Shown piece after piece: positions 28,812-38,569 of a stretch of DNA of 64,000 nucleotides. Each line of letters begins with the position of its first letter. The stretch's first letter is position 1. The DNA lies in NCBI RefSeq assembly GCF_016917355.1, contig NZ_CP070304.1:4030001-4094000 (forward strand). The letters are read 5' to 3'. Made by a program: the position numbers and the translations under genes. Origin of the DNA: Glaciimonas sp. PAMC28666. Lineage in GTDB: Bacteria > Pseudomonadota > Gammaproteobacteria > Burkholderiales > Burkholderiaceae_D. Under the pieces are notes generated by a model, which had not been told where the DNA came from, searched no databases, and was given only the letters and a program-made list of their open reading frames with translations.

Positions 28812-31589
28812 ATGTTTGGTTTTCTTTTTAAACGTGCAGATCGCTCTGCCGTTGCGGCACAGTCAGAGGTGGTAAAGAAAGCACTTCAGCAGACAGAACT
28901 CCGGGTTGCCAGTGCGCAAGCAACGGACAATGCGCGCCAAAATGCGTTGCAGCAAGCGGCTGCGTTGACAGAGGAATCCTCAGCAATTGCTTTTATATTG
29001 CAAGCAGGGTTTGCAGACGCCAGATTGCAAGCGGCGCAATGGGTGCAAAGCGCGGTCGGTTTGGAGCAGGTCCTGCTAGCGACGCGGAACGTTGACCGCC
29101 GCGTAGCAAAATTGATGCAATCCCGACTGGATGGCTTGCGTCGCCTGCAACAAACCTCGGCGCAAGCAGCGCTTTGTTTGGAGCAAGCGCAACACTTGTT
29201 GCTTCAAAAGCAGTTATTGCCAAATCAGGTCGCAGACCTTGATCGCGCCTGGCAACTGATCGACAATCCGGTTCAGACTCAACTGCAGGAATTTCAGCAA
29301 ATCAGCGCGGCGTTGGCAAACCGTCTGTTAGCACAGGCTGAGTTGCAGAGGGCAATATTGGGATTGCTGGCGCGTTTGCGGCAGCTCAATGCGCAAATCA
29401 GTGCCGATCCCCTGGCCCACACTGCAGACGACGTCGCACTTCACGCCGCGCAAATAGCAGAACAAATGCAACAGCATGAAAGTAATGTGGAGGCGATAAC
29501 CTTGCCAAAACATCTTGCCTTGGAATATGCAGCAGCTGTGCAAGATTTGCACAATCGTCTTCAACGGTTGCAGAAGGCGCAGCAAGCGCAGAATGCGCGA
29601 CTTGAACTATTGACGCAATGGGAATCGATGGCAGCCGAAGATTTGAAGCCTGAACTGCTGCGGCGTAGCTGGAGCACCGCGAGTTCGATAACTGAGCTTG
29701 CCGGAGCGGCTGATGAGATCGCGGAGCAACGTTATGCGGCTTTACTGCAGTTAAGTAACGCTCCGAGGTCAACGCTTGCTGTGACTAAAGCGGCGCAGGT
29801 GACCGAGGCCATAGGAGCGGCTGAAAACGATGTAACTCCGGAGGGAGAAACATCGGCACCAGTCGCGGCAAAAGCGGCGGGTGCGGATAAAGTCGTCACA
29901 CAGCAGCAGTTCGCCGCGGCGTTGGATGGCCTGGAGGTTGCGCTGGAAGAGGGGGCTTTGCAGGTCGCGATGGATTGCGACAAAACCTTGCGCGCATTGG
30001 ATTTCAAAGCACTTAAAATAACCCCGCCACAAAACGCAAGACTAGTGCAGGCACGTGGTGAATTAGGGCGCTTGCAAGGTTGGGCGCGTTGGGGCGGGAA
30101 CGTCTCGCGTGAAGAACTGATGAAAGCCGCACAAGAATTGACCGCGCAAGAGTTGGCGGTGACCGAGCTAGCTAAAAAAATTGGAAGCTTACGCGCGCGC
30201 TGGAAATCATTGGATGTTTCTGCTGGCTCTGCACCAAAAGGTTTATGGGAAGGATTCGATGCCGCCTGTAGTGCAGCTTATCTGCCGGTCGCCGCACACT
30301 TTCAGCAATTGGCCGAAGAGCGCCAGCGCAACCAGATCAAGGCGTTGTTGCTCATTGATGAGACGCATCAGTATGCGGCGGTCGCACTGAATAAGGTCGA
30401 TGCCGCGGACGCCTCCAATACCGATCCTTACCGTGCTGATAGTGCTGATAGTGCCGCCGCCATCACACCCGATTGGAAGGCTATCGCACAATTCTGTCAA
30501 CAGAAGCAACAAGCCTGGAAGGGTATCGGGGCAATTAACCGGAGCGAAAAAAAGTCGCTGGACAAATCATTCGCCAACGCTTGCCAACAATTGTTGGCGC
30601 CTCTGATGGTCCAACAGCAGCGTGAAATTACGCGGCGTGAAAAACTGATCACCGAGGCCTCTGAACTGCCTGTGAACCAACGCGACACGGCGGACCGCCT
30701 GCGCGAATTGCAGCAGCGCTGGCAAGAGCAGGCCAAGGCATTGCCTTTGTCGCGTCAGGACGAACAATTATTATGGCAGCGCTTCCGAACTGCTTGTGAC
30801 TCGATTTTTGCGCAACGTAAAGAAGCTGCATCGACCGCCGATACAGAGCGTCGCCAAAACTTACTGGTTAAAGAGACATTGTGTGCCGATCTTGAAATTG
30901 CTATCGCACAAACAGGTATCAAGCCGGGATCCCTGGCTGCGGTGCTGCGTCAGAGCCAGCAAGATTGGAGCCGCACGGGAGCAGTGCCACGTGGGGCAGA
31001 AGCGCAACTGGAAGTGCGTCACGCCGCCGCCGTCGCTAACGTGCAAGCAGTGATCGATGCGGAAAGACACAATGCGGTGATCGCCGAAGCCCATGCGCTG
31101 TGCGACAAATTAGCACTTTGTCAACTGGTTGAGGTGAGCCTTGGATTAGATGGCGAACCTGGGACCGAAGGAAATCCCGCGCTATGGGATGCAAATTGGC
31201 GGGCCATGCCGGCACTGCCGAACGTGTTCGAAAAAACGATGCGTAGCCGGTTTGATACCGCCCTTCAATTACATAAAGTTGCAGAGAGGCCAGCGATTGA
31301 CGCGTATCTGATGACGCTTGAGAATAACCGTGAAAAGCTTTTGCAAGAATTACTGCGCGCAGAAATTGTTACTGGGGTTGATAGTCCTGCCACATTGACG
31401 CGGGAGCGACTACAGGTTCAGGTTGAGGTATTGCAAGCGGCATTGAAAGCTGGTTCATCAGGTGTCAGCAGCAGCGATCAATTATTGCGAGCATGTAGTT
31501 TGCCAGCGTTGATGGATTATGTTACCCGTGAACGGGCAGAGCATCTGATTATGTCCGTTAAAGGCGCGCAGGACCTGGCAGCAGCGTAG
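28812..31589 (+). CDS. Large DUF349-repeat protein
   Basis: 925 aa, rich in Ala, Gln and Glu, with almost continuous helical/coiled-coil character. DUF349-type units with W and basic-acidic patterning recur, for example WARWGGNVSREELMKAAQEL, LRARWKSLDVSAGSAPKGLW, QKQQAWKGIGAINRSEKKS, LQQRWQEQAKALPLSRQDEQ and SQQDWSRTGAVPRGAEAQLE, spanning roughly residues 430-740. No signal peptide or catalytic motif is seen. DUF349 proteins in Proteobacteria are cytoplasmic and of poorly defined function. The pyrimidine-rich 298-bp region upstream carries no gene. Confidence 0.85.
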   Translation: MFGFLFKRADRSAVAAQSEVVKKALQQTELRVASAQATDNARQNALQQAAALTEESSAIAFILQAGFADARLQAAQWVQSAVGLEQVLLATRNVDRRVAKLMQSRLDGLRRLQQTSAQAALCLEQAQHLLLQKQLLPNQVADLDRAWQLIDNPVQTQLQEFQQISAALANRLLAQAELQRAILGLLARLRQLNAQISADPLAHTADDVALHAAQIAEQMQQHESNVEAITLPKHLALEYAAAVQDLHNRLQRLQKAQQAQNARLELLTQWESMAAEDLKPELLRRSWSTASSITELAGAADEIAEQRYAALLQLSNAPRSTLAVTKAAQVTEAIGAAENDVTPEGETSAPVAAKAAGADKVVTQQQFAAALDGLEVALEEGALQVAMDCDKTLRALDFKALKITPPQNARLVQARGELGRLQGWARWGGNVSREELMKAAQELTAQELAVTELAKKIGSLRARWKSLDVSAGSAPKGLWEGFDAACSAAYLPVAAHFQQLAEERQRNQIKALLLIDETHQYAAVALNKVDAADASNTDPYRADSADSAAAITPDWKAIAQFCQQKQQAWKGIGAINRSEKKSLDKSFANACQQLLAPLMVQQQREITRREKLITEASELPVNQRDTADRLRELQQRWQEQAKALPLSRQDEQLLWQRFRTACDSIFAQRKEAASTADTERRQNLLVKETLCADLEIAIAQTGIKPGSLAAVLRQSQQDWSRTGAVPRGAEAQLEVRHAAAVANVQAVIDAERHNAVIAEAHALCDKLALCQLVEVSLGLDGEPGTEGNPALWDANWRAMPALPNVFEKTMRSRFDTALQLHKVAERPAIDAYLMTLENNREKLLQELLRAEIVTGVDSPATLTRERLQVQVEVLQAALKAGSSGVSSSDQLLRACSLPALMDYVTRERAEHLIMSVKGAQDLAAA

Positions 31590-31644
31590 AAAAAAAGGGC
31601 AGAAATTGAAGGTATTTCAAATACCTAAAGGATCTGGATAAACT

Positions 31645-31690
31645 AAAAAAGAAGGAGGTGCCAGATATCATCTGACACCTCCTTCTTTTT
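31645..31690. terminator. Bidirectional intrinsic terminator between DUF349 and phasin genes
   Basis: AAGAAGGAGGTGCCAGA pairs with TCTGACACCTCCTTCTT with one mismatch around TATCA, flanked by A-run and T-run. It is suitable for both convergent genes. Confidence 0.93.
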
Positions 31691-31764
31691 ATTGCTACTT
31701 CAACTTACCGTTGTAAAGCAAGACCTGGCTGCATTAGTTACATTAGCCGTTCCGAGCAGTTGTA

Positions 31765-32331
31765 TTATTTCTTTAGGGTGATAGCAGACGCTTTGGCTGC
31801 GGTTTGCGATAACTGCTCGACAGCGCTATTGATGTTGCTTTCGATGGTATCCATCGCTTGCTTGGCGCTCTTGGTGAATTGCTCGTAGCCAGCGGTAGCA
31901 TTCCCGATTGCCGAAGTAACAAAAGCAATCGCGCTTTCACTTCCCGCTGGAGCGCTCTTCGCTACCTGGTCGAATAGTTCGAGGACTTTACGTTTGGTTT
32001 CGGCGACCTGAGCATCTGCAGTCTTAGTGAGTTCGGCTTTGGTCGACGAAGCAATATTGGCTAAATGACGGCTATAGGCAATCGCTTTTTCGGTGTTTGG
32101 TTGCGTTTGAGCCAAGCTCAGCGAGATAAATTCCTGAGGATCTTTTGCTGAAAATAGCTTTTTTGTCGTTGCATTGGAGTCTTCAAAGGAGGCTTTTGCG
32201 GCGGTCACATTGAGCTCGACCAATTTTTCCACACCACTAAATGCTTTCGCTGTGAAATCATTAAAGAGTGCCAGGTTGGCTTCAAAATTAGCTTTCGCTG
32301 CGGACGAGAATTGTTCGGCGGGTGTAGACAT
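31765..32331 (-). CDS. phaP: Phasin family protein
   Basis: Polyhydroxyalkanoate granule-coating protein; 188 aa, all-helical, no signal peptide. The phasin_2 pattern is evident: AKANFEANLALFNDFTAKAF, VEKLVELNVTAAKASFED, DPQEFISLSLAQTQPNTEK and ESAIAFVTSAIGNATAGYEQ. Betaproteobacteria commonly have several PHA phasins. There is no pha biosynthetic gene in the window, so the link to PHA is from family membership. Confidence 0.93.
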   Translation of the reverse strand: MSTPAEQFSSAAKANFEANLALFNDFTAKAFSGVEKLVELNVTAAKASFEDSNATTKKLFSAKDPQEFISLSLAQTQPNTEKAIAYSRHLANIASSTKAELTKTADAQVAETKRKVLELFDQVAKSAPAGSESAIAFVTSAIGNATAGYEQFTKSAKQAMDTIESNINSAVEQLSQTAAKASAITLKK

Positions 32332-32788
32332 TAGAGCTTCTCCAAAAGTGCTATACAGTGTGAGTGAGGAACAAAGTGGATACTAAACCTCTTTCGAAAA
32401 TTGCCACGCACCAAAGTTGCACTCGTGATACTTCCGTACCCACCTGCGTACGGCTTTTCTTCCCGGCATACTTTTTATCTGGATAACGTTAGCTAAAACT
32501 ACGGTTCCGAAATCAGTTTATTGCAAGCGCTGCTAACTATAATGCTTAAGTGACGGTCATTGTACCGAAGCAATTCTGCATTGTGCGATGCAATAAAGTC
32601 AATTTATTCCGATTGCATTTCTCTGTCAAGCAATTGTTGTGCGCCGCAGCAAGGAGCGTCGGTAAGAAATTATTTAATTTGATTCCACCCAAATATTTAA
32701 CAATGAAATCTTCTCATGGTTCGAGACAAGAAGGGCTTGGCGTAAACTGCTAAACTATGCGTTTTATCGCACGATCAGTCGCCCCCAC
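32332..32788. other. Gene-free divergent promoter region (phasin / deacetylase)
   Basis: 457 bp with no supported gene. TATAAT at about 32538-32543 is a good -10 match but lacks a clear -35 at the right distance. On the minus strand a TATAGC-like -10 lies just upstream of the phasin start. No notable repeats were seen. Confidence 0.4.
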
Positions 32789-33772
32789 GTGAAAGCTTTT
32801 TATAGTGACCATTTTGTGTTGCCTCTGCCTGCCGGGCATCGCTTCCCAATGCAAAAATACCGCCTGATACGCGAAGGTGTACAGGCACAAAACGTTGGTG
32901 TTGTGTTGGAGGAAGCGCCCACCACCAGGGACGGTGTTCTCGCGCTGGCGCATCATCCGCATTATATCGAGGCTGTTTCTGCAGGTAGTTTGACTGCCGC
33001 GGCACAAAAAGAAATTGGTTTTCCGTGGTCGACAAATATGGTGGAGCGCTCAAGGCGTTCGGTGGGTGCCACGATCGCTGCATCCCGTGCGGCCTTAGCG
33101 ACGAGCGATCAGATTGCGGTTAATTTGGCCGGGGGAACCCATCACGCTTATGCCGATCATGGCGGCGGCTTTTGCGTATTTAACGACTCGGCAATAGCGG
33201 CACGACTGATGCAGGCTGAGCGACGGGTCGAGCGCGTTGCCATCGTTGATCTTGACGTGCATCAGGGCAACGGGACCGCGTCCATTTTGGCGCGGGATGA
33301 CTCTATATTTACGTTATCGCTTCATGGTGCAGCCAACTACCCGTTCAGCAAAGAATGCAGCGATCTGGATGTCGGCTTGCCTGACGGTACTGGCGATGAT
33401 GATTATCTGCAAGCGTTACAGCAAGCGCTGGATCAAATGTTCCTCCGTTTTGCGCCGCAATTAATCATTTATCTCGCCGGCGCGGACCCACATGAGGGCG
33501 ATCGGCTGGGGCGTTTGAAACTTAGTCTGGAGGGCTTGGGCCAGCGCGATCAAATGGTATTTTCAGCTGCCGGACAGCGCGCCATTCCGCTCGCGGTCAC
33601 AATGGCCGGTGGCTATGGGAAAAACGTTCAGGATACAGTGTCGGTCCATTTACAAACGATCGCTTTGGCGGCGCGTCACGCCCATCGGCAAGTCACCTAT
33701 TTAGCTACTTCTGGCGATGTATCGCCTCTTAATGTTTTGCCTTTTAATGTCTCGCCCCTTAACTTCGGATAG
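32789..33772 (+). CDS. Histone deacetylase-like zinc amidohydrolase
   Basis: 327 aa of the arginase/deacetylase superfamily, which in bacteria hydrolyses acetylated amines such as acetylpolyamines or acetyl-lysine. The catalytic His pair is at 118-119 in GGTHHAYADHGGGFCVFND. The zinc ligands are in VDLDVHQGNGTA and YLAGADPHEGDRLGRL, and GGYGKNV supplies the late glycine-rich loop. All key residues are present. The start is GTG 32789. The last 18 residues (DVSPLNVLPFNVSPLNFG) come from three 15-bp repeats at 33719-33763 and extend the family C-terminus. The DMT exporter gene starts 10 bp later. Confidence 0.93.
   Translation: MKAFYSDHFVLPLPAGHRFPMQKYRLIREGVQAQNVGVVLEEAPTTRDGVLALAHHPHYIEAVSAGSLTAAAQKEIGFPWSTNMVERSRRSVGATIAASRAALATSDQIAVNLAGGTHHAYADHGGGFCVFNDSAIAARLMQAERRVERVAIVDLDVHQGNGTASILARDDSIFTLSLHGAANYPFSKECSDLDVGLPDGTGDDDYLQALQQALDQMFLRFAPQLIIYLAGADPHEGDRLGRLKLSLEGLGQRDQMVFSAAGQRAIPLAVTMAGGYGKNVQDTVSVHLQTIALAARHAHRQVTYLATSGDVSPLNVLPFNVSPLNFG
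33719..33763 (+). repeat. Three tandem 15-bp repeats at the 3' end of the deacetylase gene
   Basis: Units at 33719-33733, 33734-33748 and 33749-33763 share the pattern GTNTYGCCYYTTAAY. They encode VSPLN-VLPFN-VSPLN in frame, so copy-number change would lengthen the tail by five residues without a frameshift. Confidence 0.7.
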
Positions 33773-33781
33773 AAATTTTTC

Positions 33782-34759
33782 ATGCAGCCAGCCAGAACGC
33801 CCTCTATCCCCGTTTCTTCTACTTCTTCCCAGATGGAATCAAACGATTTGAATTTGGCTAAGCCAGCGGTAACGCCACTCGAAAGTCGCTTTTTACAGGG
33901 CTTGCTTTTCGTTTTGCCGATGGGGTTCGTTCTGTTGTGGAGCACCGGTTTTATCGTCGCCAAATTCGGTCTGCCTTATGCACCACCATTAACTTTTTTG
34001 TTAATGCGATTTGCAGGTGTCCTGATCGTGTTGGTACCGCTGGTATTGATTTTGAAAGCGCCATGGCCGGTGGGGAAAATTCGGCACATCGCAGTTGCAG
34101 GACTACTATTGCAGGCTGGTTATCTTGCAGGAGTCTGGTGCGCGATCAAATTGGGGATGCCTGCCGGCATATCGGCACTCATCGTCGGCATGCAGCCCAT
34201 ACTAACCGCTGTTGCGGCAAGGTGGATTGGCGAAGCGGTCAGTCCGCGGCAATGGATCGGCCTGCTATTGGGTTTGGGCGGCGTTGGTTTGGTGGTGGCG
34301 GCTAAAATCAGTCTGGTGGGTTTGTCCTGGGTCAGCATTGCCTTCGCTGTGATGGCGCTTATTTCGATCACACTAGGCACTCTTTACCAAAAACATCATT
34401 GTCCGCATTTCGATTTACGCACCGGCACGATCATTCAGTTCAGCGCTTCATTCGTGGTTATCCTGCCATTTGCGATTGCTTTTGAGCATCTCTCACCAGG
34501 ATTGCCGATGGTGCAATGGACAGCGAGTTTTATTGGCGCTCTGCTGTGGTCAATATTTGCGTTATCGATCGGTGCCATCTTTTTACTGTTTACCTTAATC
34601 CGGAGAAGCGCTGCGACGAGCGTCACAAGTTTGCTTTATCTGACGCCACCGACGACCGCTGTAATGGCATGGGTAATGTTCGGCGAAGCCTTTAATCTAT
34701 TAGGAATTATCGGAATGCTGGTAGCCATTGCCGGTGTTGTTTTCGTTGTAAAAAAGTAA
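33782..34759 (+). CDS. EamA/DMT-superfamily exporter
   Basis: 325 aa with ten predicted membrane helices in two EamA repeats after a polar 30-residue N-terminus. Characteristic segments are LLWSTGFIVAKFGLPYAPPL, GMPAGISALIVGMQPILTAV and, in the second repeat, TSLLYLTPPTTAVMAWVMFGEAF. Members export amino acids or metabolites; the substrate is not predictable. It starts 10 bp after the deacetylase-like gene and is probably cotranscribed, which may hint at export of the deacetylated product (speculative). Confidence 0.9.
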   Translation: MQPARTPSIPVSSTSSQMESNDLNLAKPAVTPLESRFLQGLLFVLPMGFVLLWSTGFIVAKFGLPYAPPLTFLLMRFAGVLIVLVPLVLILKAPWPVGKIRHIAVAGLLLQAGYLAGVWCAIKLGMPAGISALIVGMQPILTAVAARWIGEAVSPRQWIGLLLGLGGVGLVVAAKISLVGLSWVSIAFAVMALISITLGTLYQKHHCPHFDLRTGTIIQFSASFVVILPFAIAFEHLSPGLPMVQWTASFIGALLWSIFALSIGAIFLLFTLIRRSAATSVTSLLYLTPPTTAVMAWVMFGEAFNLLGIIGMLVAIAGVVFVVKK

Positions 34760-34835
34760 GCCTCAATCTTTGCCGAGACCTCCGCGCGTCCGCTAAACTC
34801 TCTATGGTGGCGCGTTACTTTCAAGAAAGATAAAA

Positions 34836-35630
34836 ATGAGAAGTATTGATACAGGCGACGCAGGTGCAACAATGCGTAACCACGATCAAGTGGTGACAGA
34901 ACAATTTGGCAGCACTGCAGCGGCCTATTTAACCAGCACGGTCCATTCGCAAGGTGCGGATTTGCAGGATGTTGCTGCTTACGCGAAAGAATTTCAACAT
35001 CCACTTGCCCTGGATGTCGGAAGTGGTGGCGGTCACGTCAGCTTCGCGCTGGCCCCACACGTTGCCAAAGTGATCGCTTACGACCTGTCGGAAGAAATGT
35101 TGCGAGTGGTGGCTGCCGAGGCAAGTAAGCGCGGTCTGGCTAATTTAGAGGTCCGCCAGGGCAGCGCTGACCAACTGCCGTTCCGCGATGCAACATTTGA
35201 CTTGATATGCACGCGCTATAGCGCCCATCATTGGACTAATCTACCGCTGGCATTGGCCGAAATGAGGCGGGTGCTTAAGCCGGGTGGAAGGTGCATCGTT
35301 ATTGATACCGCCTCTCCGGATAATGTGCTGTCAGATACGTATTTGCAGTCAATTGAGTTGCTGCGTGACGCGTCACATGTGCGCAATCGTAGTCTCCCGG
35401 CCTGGCAAGAGTTGTTAAATCAAGCGGGCTTCAAGTTGATTTCGGATAAAAGTTGGAAGCTGCCATTGCAATTCGATAGTTGGGTTTCCAGAATGCGGAC
35501 GCCACCGGAACGTATCGTTGCGATTAAATCACTGTGGGACAGCGCTCCCGCTGAGGTGCAGAGTTATTTTAAGCTTGAAGGGGATTATTCTTTTTCGATT
35601 GATTCGGTATTAATTGAAGTTGAAAAATAG
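34836..35630 (+). CDS. Class I SAM-dependent methyltransferase
   Basis: About 252-264 aa (ATG 34836 or 34872). SAM-binding motif I is ALDVGSGGGHVSFALAP, motif II region VIAYDLSEEMLRVVAAEA, motif III region RQGSADQLPFRDATFDLICTR, then EMRRVLKPGGRCIVIDT. This is the UbiE/COQ5-type Methyltransf_11 domain. The substrate is unknown; the SAHHW motif and C-terminal domain resemble small-molecule methyltransferases. Confidence 0.9.
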   Translation: MRSIDTGDAGATMRNHDQVVTEQFGSTAAAYLTSTVHSQGADLQDVAAYAKEFQHPLALDVGSGGGHVSFALAPHVAKVIAYDLSEEMLRVVAAEASKRGLANLEVRQGSADQLPFRDATFDLICTRYSAHHWTNLPLALAEMRRVLKPGGRCIVIDTASPDNVLSDTYLQSIELLRDASHVRNRSLPAWQELLNQAGFKLISDKSWKLPLQFDSWVSRMRTPPERIVAIKSLWDSAPAEVQSYFKLEGDYSFSIDSVLIEVEK

Positions 35631-35768
35631 ACAAGTTTGGATAAAATGGTAATAGGTCGAATAGTAATACAAATGATCTTTTCGATAATAATTGCACAAT
35701 ATTTTCGTGCGCACGGAAATTTGCAATGAGAAAAGTGTTTAATTGCGGCAGCTAACTCCTTAATTCTC

Positions 35769-35797
35769 TTGCGATTTTTGCTCGATATGCCTACACT
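35769..35797 (+). promoter_or_regulatory. Sigma-70 promoter of pbpG
   Basis: TTGCGA (35769-35774), an exact 17-bp spacer and TACACT (35792-35797), about 37 bp before the start codon. Confidence 0.55.
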
Positions 35798-35833
35798 TTG
35801 ACAGATTATTTGCTTGTGAAACAGGAGCCGTCC

Positions 35834-37054
35834 ATGGCCAAATCCGCGCTAGTTATTTTATTGTCATTATTCTTTGCAGTTGCAACAGCATCTGCGGCGC
35901 CGGATAACGATTCCACAGCAAGTTCAGGCAAAGCTACCGCAAAAAGCGTCAACAGCAAAGGGACTGCTAAATCCGCCGTCGCGAAAAAAGCGGTCGCGAC
36001 CAAGGCGGTTCGTTCAAAGAATGTTAAAGGCGCGATCGCAAGCACATCAGCCAAACGCGAGCGCGTTGCCAGTCGGGCATCCGGAAAAAAGTCAACCCGT
36101 CAGCATAACCTCGCATCGCTGGAGCAACGCGAAGGTGTGGTGAGAAAAGTGGTGTATGTCAAAGGGCATCGTAAGGTCGTCTTTCAACGTGCTTCTTATG
36201 CTCCGCCAGCGGTCATCCTTCCTCCCGTGTTGTCCGCCGGAGAGATTGCCGGGTTAAATTTGACGCGTGACCCGCTGGAACTGAAGTCGAACGTCGCGTT
36301 GGTGATTGATCAAACTACCGGTCAGATTTTATTCGACAAAAATTCGCAGGTGGCGTTGCCGATTGCTTCGCTGACCAAGCTTATGATGAGCATGATAGTG
36401 GTCGAAGCACGGCAAGACATGAATGAGATCATTACCGTCACCGATGATGATATTGATCGTGAGAAGCATAGCAGTTCACGCCTGCGCATTGGGTCGCAAT
36501 TGAGTCGCACTGATATGCTGCATATCGCTTTGATGAGTTCAGAGAATCGCGCTGCATCGGCACTCGGCCGTAACTATCCGGGCGGTTTGCCGGCATTCGT
36601 TGTTGCAATGAATGCGAAGGCGAAACAACTCGGCATGACCGGGGCGCACTATGTTGACTCAACAGGCTTGTCCCATTTGAACGTGGCCAGTGCACGTGAT
36701 CTGGCAAAATTGGTGATTGCCGCTTATCAGCATCCGATCATTCGTCAATACTCTACCGACTCCAAATATCTGGTAGAGCCGGGTGGTCGTCCGCTGCAAT
36801 ACAACACGTCCAATCACCTGGTTGAAAATCCGGGATGGCAAATTGGCCTGCAGAAAACTGGCTACATTAACGAAGCAGGTCGTTGTATGGTGATGCAAAC
36901 AAACCTGGAAGGCCGCTCAATGGTCATGGTATTTCTGGACGGACGTGGGAAATACTCGCGTCAGGGAGACGCAGACCGGATGCGAAAATGGCTGGCAGAA
37001 AATAATTCAACGTTGCCGACTTTAACTGCCAAGATCGCCTCTGGTCAAAGCTGA
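35834..37054 (+). CDS. pbpG: D-alanyl-D-alanine endopeptidase, PBP7/PbpG-like
   Basis: Periplasmic penicillin-binding serine peptidase (S11 family) that cleaves peptide crosslinks in peptidoglycan. The start MAKSALVILLSLFF (35834) has AGGAG 6 bp upstream; the signal peptide ends near ASAAPD. A Lys/Ser/Ala-rich linker of about 100 residues follows, with KKAVATKAV-type repeats, unusually long and basic, possibly a wall-contact segment. The catalytic motifs are SLTK (S179-K182), SEN (236-238) and KTG (341-343). Total 406 aa. Confidence 0.94.
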   Translation: MAKSALVILLSLFFAVATASAAPDNDSTASSGKATAKSVNSKGTAKSAVAKKAVATKAVRSKNVKGAIASTSAKRERVASRASGKKSTRQHNLASLEQREGVVRKVVYVKGHRKVVFQRASYAPPAVILPPVLSAGEIAGLNLTRDPLELKSNVALVIDQTTGQILFDKNSQVALPIASLTKLMMSMIVVEARQDMNEIITVTDDDIDREKHSSSRLRIGSQLSRTDMLHIALMSSENRAASALGRNYPGGLPAFVVAMNAKAKQLGMTGAHYVDSTGLSHLNVASARDLAKLVIAAYQHPIIRQYSTDSKYLVEPGGRPLQYNTSNHLVENPGWQIGLQKTGYINEAGRCMVMQTNLEGRSMVMVFLDGRGKYSRQGDADRMRKWLAENNSTLPTLTAKIASGQS

Positions 37055-37068
37055 GCAATAAATGATTG

Positions 37069-37101
37069 AAAAGGCGCTCTTCCTGTAGGGCGCTTTTTTA
37101 T
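37069..37101 (+). terminator. Intrinsic terminator after pbpG
   Basis: AAAGGCGCTC pairs with GGGCGCTTTT through two G-U wobbles around TTCCTGTA, followed by a T-run. Confidence 0.75.
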
Positions 37102-37165
37102 GTCTGGCTTCATTGTTGTTGTGCTCTACTTTTTTAACCAGCTTATTAAATAGCGTTTTCTTCCC

Positions 37166-38569
37166 TTGACTGCAGTGCGCCGTACTTTCCTCATTCCCCT
37201 TATCGTAGCCTGTGCGTTGTTCATGGAAAACATGGACGCAACGGTGATTACAACGTCGTTGCCGGTGTTGGCGCATGATTTGGGGCAGCAGCCTATCACC
37301 CTTAAGCTTGCACTTACTGCTTATGTGGTGGGACTCGGCGTGTTTATCCCCATTTGTGGCTGGGTCGCGGATCGCTTTGGCGCTCGGCCCGTATTTCGTG
37401 CAGCTATCGGCGTCTTTATGGCGGGATCGTTATTGTGCGCGGTATCGAGTTCTCTACTTGCGTTTGTTGCTGCGCGCTTTTTACAGGGAATAGGCGGGGC
37501 GATGATGGTGCCCGTTGGGCGGATTGTTATTTTCAGATCGGTGCCGCGTTCAGATCTGGTGACGGCGATCAGTTATTTGACAATACCCTCGTTACTGGGG
37601 CCGGTAATCGGTCCACCGCTAGGCGGGTTCATCACCACTTACTTTCATTGGCGCTGGATTTTCATTATCAATGTTCCGATTAGTCTTCTCGGCATTTATC
37701 TGGCGGGTCGTTTTATTGAGAACTTCCGGGCGGATGAGCAGCAACCACTGGATGTAAAAGGTTTTGTTCTTTCAGCAATCGGCAGCACGATGTTGATGTT
37801 GGGCTTGTCCCTGATCGACGGTGAGTTGGTCTCTGCGAAGCTGGCGGCCGGCATGTGCGCGGTTGGCGTACTTTTCTTGTTGCTGTACCTGCGGCACGCA
37901 CGCACGGCGCCTTTTCCACTACTCGATTTGAGCTTGCTGCGAATTCCTACCTTTAGGGTGAGTGTGCTAGCTGGCTCTTTATTCCGGATCGGCCTTGGGG
38001 CGGTGCCGTTTTTACTGCCACTATCGTTACAAATCGGTCTGGGTATGACCGCCTTTCACGCCGGTACGATTACTTGCGCGTCGGCTTTCGGGGCGATCTT
38101 CATGAAAGCTATCGGCGGCAATGTATTGCGCCGCTTCGGCTTCCGGTCTGTATTAATCTGGAATGCATTACTCGCCGCACTGGCATTGGCCTCGTATGGC
38201 CTGTTCACAATAGACACACCGTATCTGGTAATGCTTGCGGTGGTACTCCTGGGCGGCTTTTTCCCTTCGATGCAATTTACCTGTTTCAATTCGATGGCGT
38301 ATGCTGAACTGGATAGTGCGGACGTGAGTCGGGCTACCAGCCTGTCGAGCGTGGTGCAACAAATTTCGTTAGGTCTCGGCGTCACCATCGGTGGGCTGGC
38401 CATTATATTTTCAAGCCGCTTGCAAGGCCATGCTACGGTAGTCGCTGCCGATTTTTGGCCAGCATTCCTCGTTATTGCATTGTTCTCGCTGGCCTCAATA
38501 CCGGTCGCTCGTCGTTTGCCGCTCAACGCAGGAAGCGCTTTGACAGGGCATATGGTCACTAAATTGTGA
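37166..38569 (+). CDS. MFS drug-resistance-type transporter (DHA2, EmrB/QacA-like)
   Basis: 467 aa, 14 predicted helices. Motif D1-like FMENMDATVITTSLPVLAHDLG is at the N-terminus, motif A region GWVADRFGARPVF, and motif C GPVIGPPLGGFITTY in helix 5. The start is TTG 37166 on sequence grounds; no strong ribosome-binding site distinguishes it from the nearby GTG 37175. Substrate unknown; no MFP partner gene is adjacent. Confidence 0.92.
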   Translation: MTAVRRTFLIPLIVACALFMENMDATVITTSLPVLAHDLGQQPITLKLALTAYVVGLGVFIPICGWVADRFGARPVFRAAIGVFMAGSLLCAVSSSLLAFVAARFLQGIGGAMMVPVGRIVIFRSVPRSDLVTAISYLTIPSLLGPVIGPPLGGFITTYFHWRWIFIINVPISLLGIYLAGRFIENFRADEQQPLDVKGFVLSAIGSTMLMLGLSLIDGELVSAKLAAGMCAVGVLFLLLYLRHARTAPFPLLDLSLLRIPTFRVSVLAGSLFRIGLGAVPFLLPLSLQIGLGMTAFHAGTITCASAFGAIFMKAIGGNVLRRFGFRSVLIWNALLAALALASYGLFTIDTPYLVMLAVVLLGGFFPSMQFTCFNSMAYAELDSADVSRATSLSSVVQQISLGLGVTIGGLAIIFSSRLQGHATVVAADFWPAFLVIALFSLASIPVARRLPLNAGSALTGHMVTKL

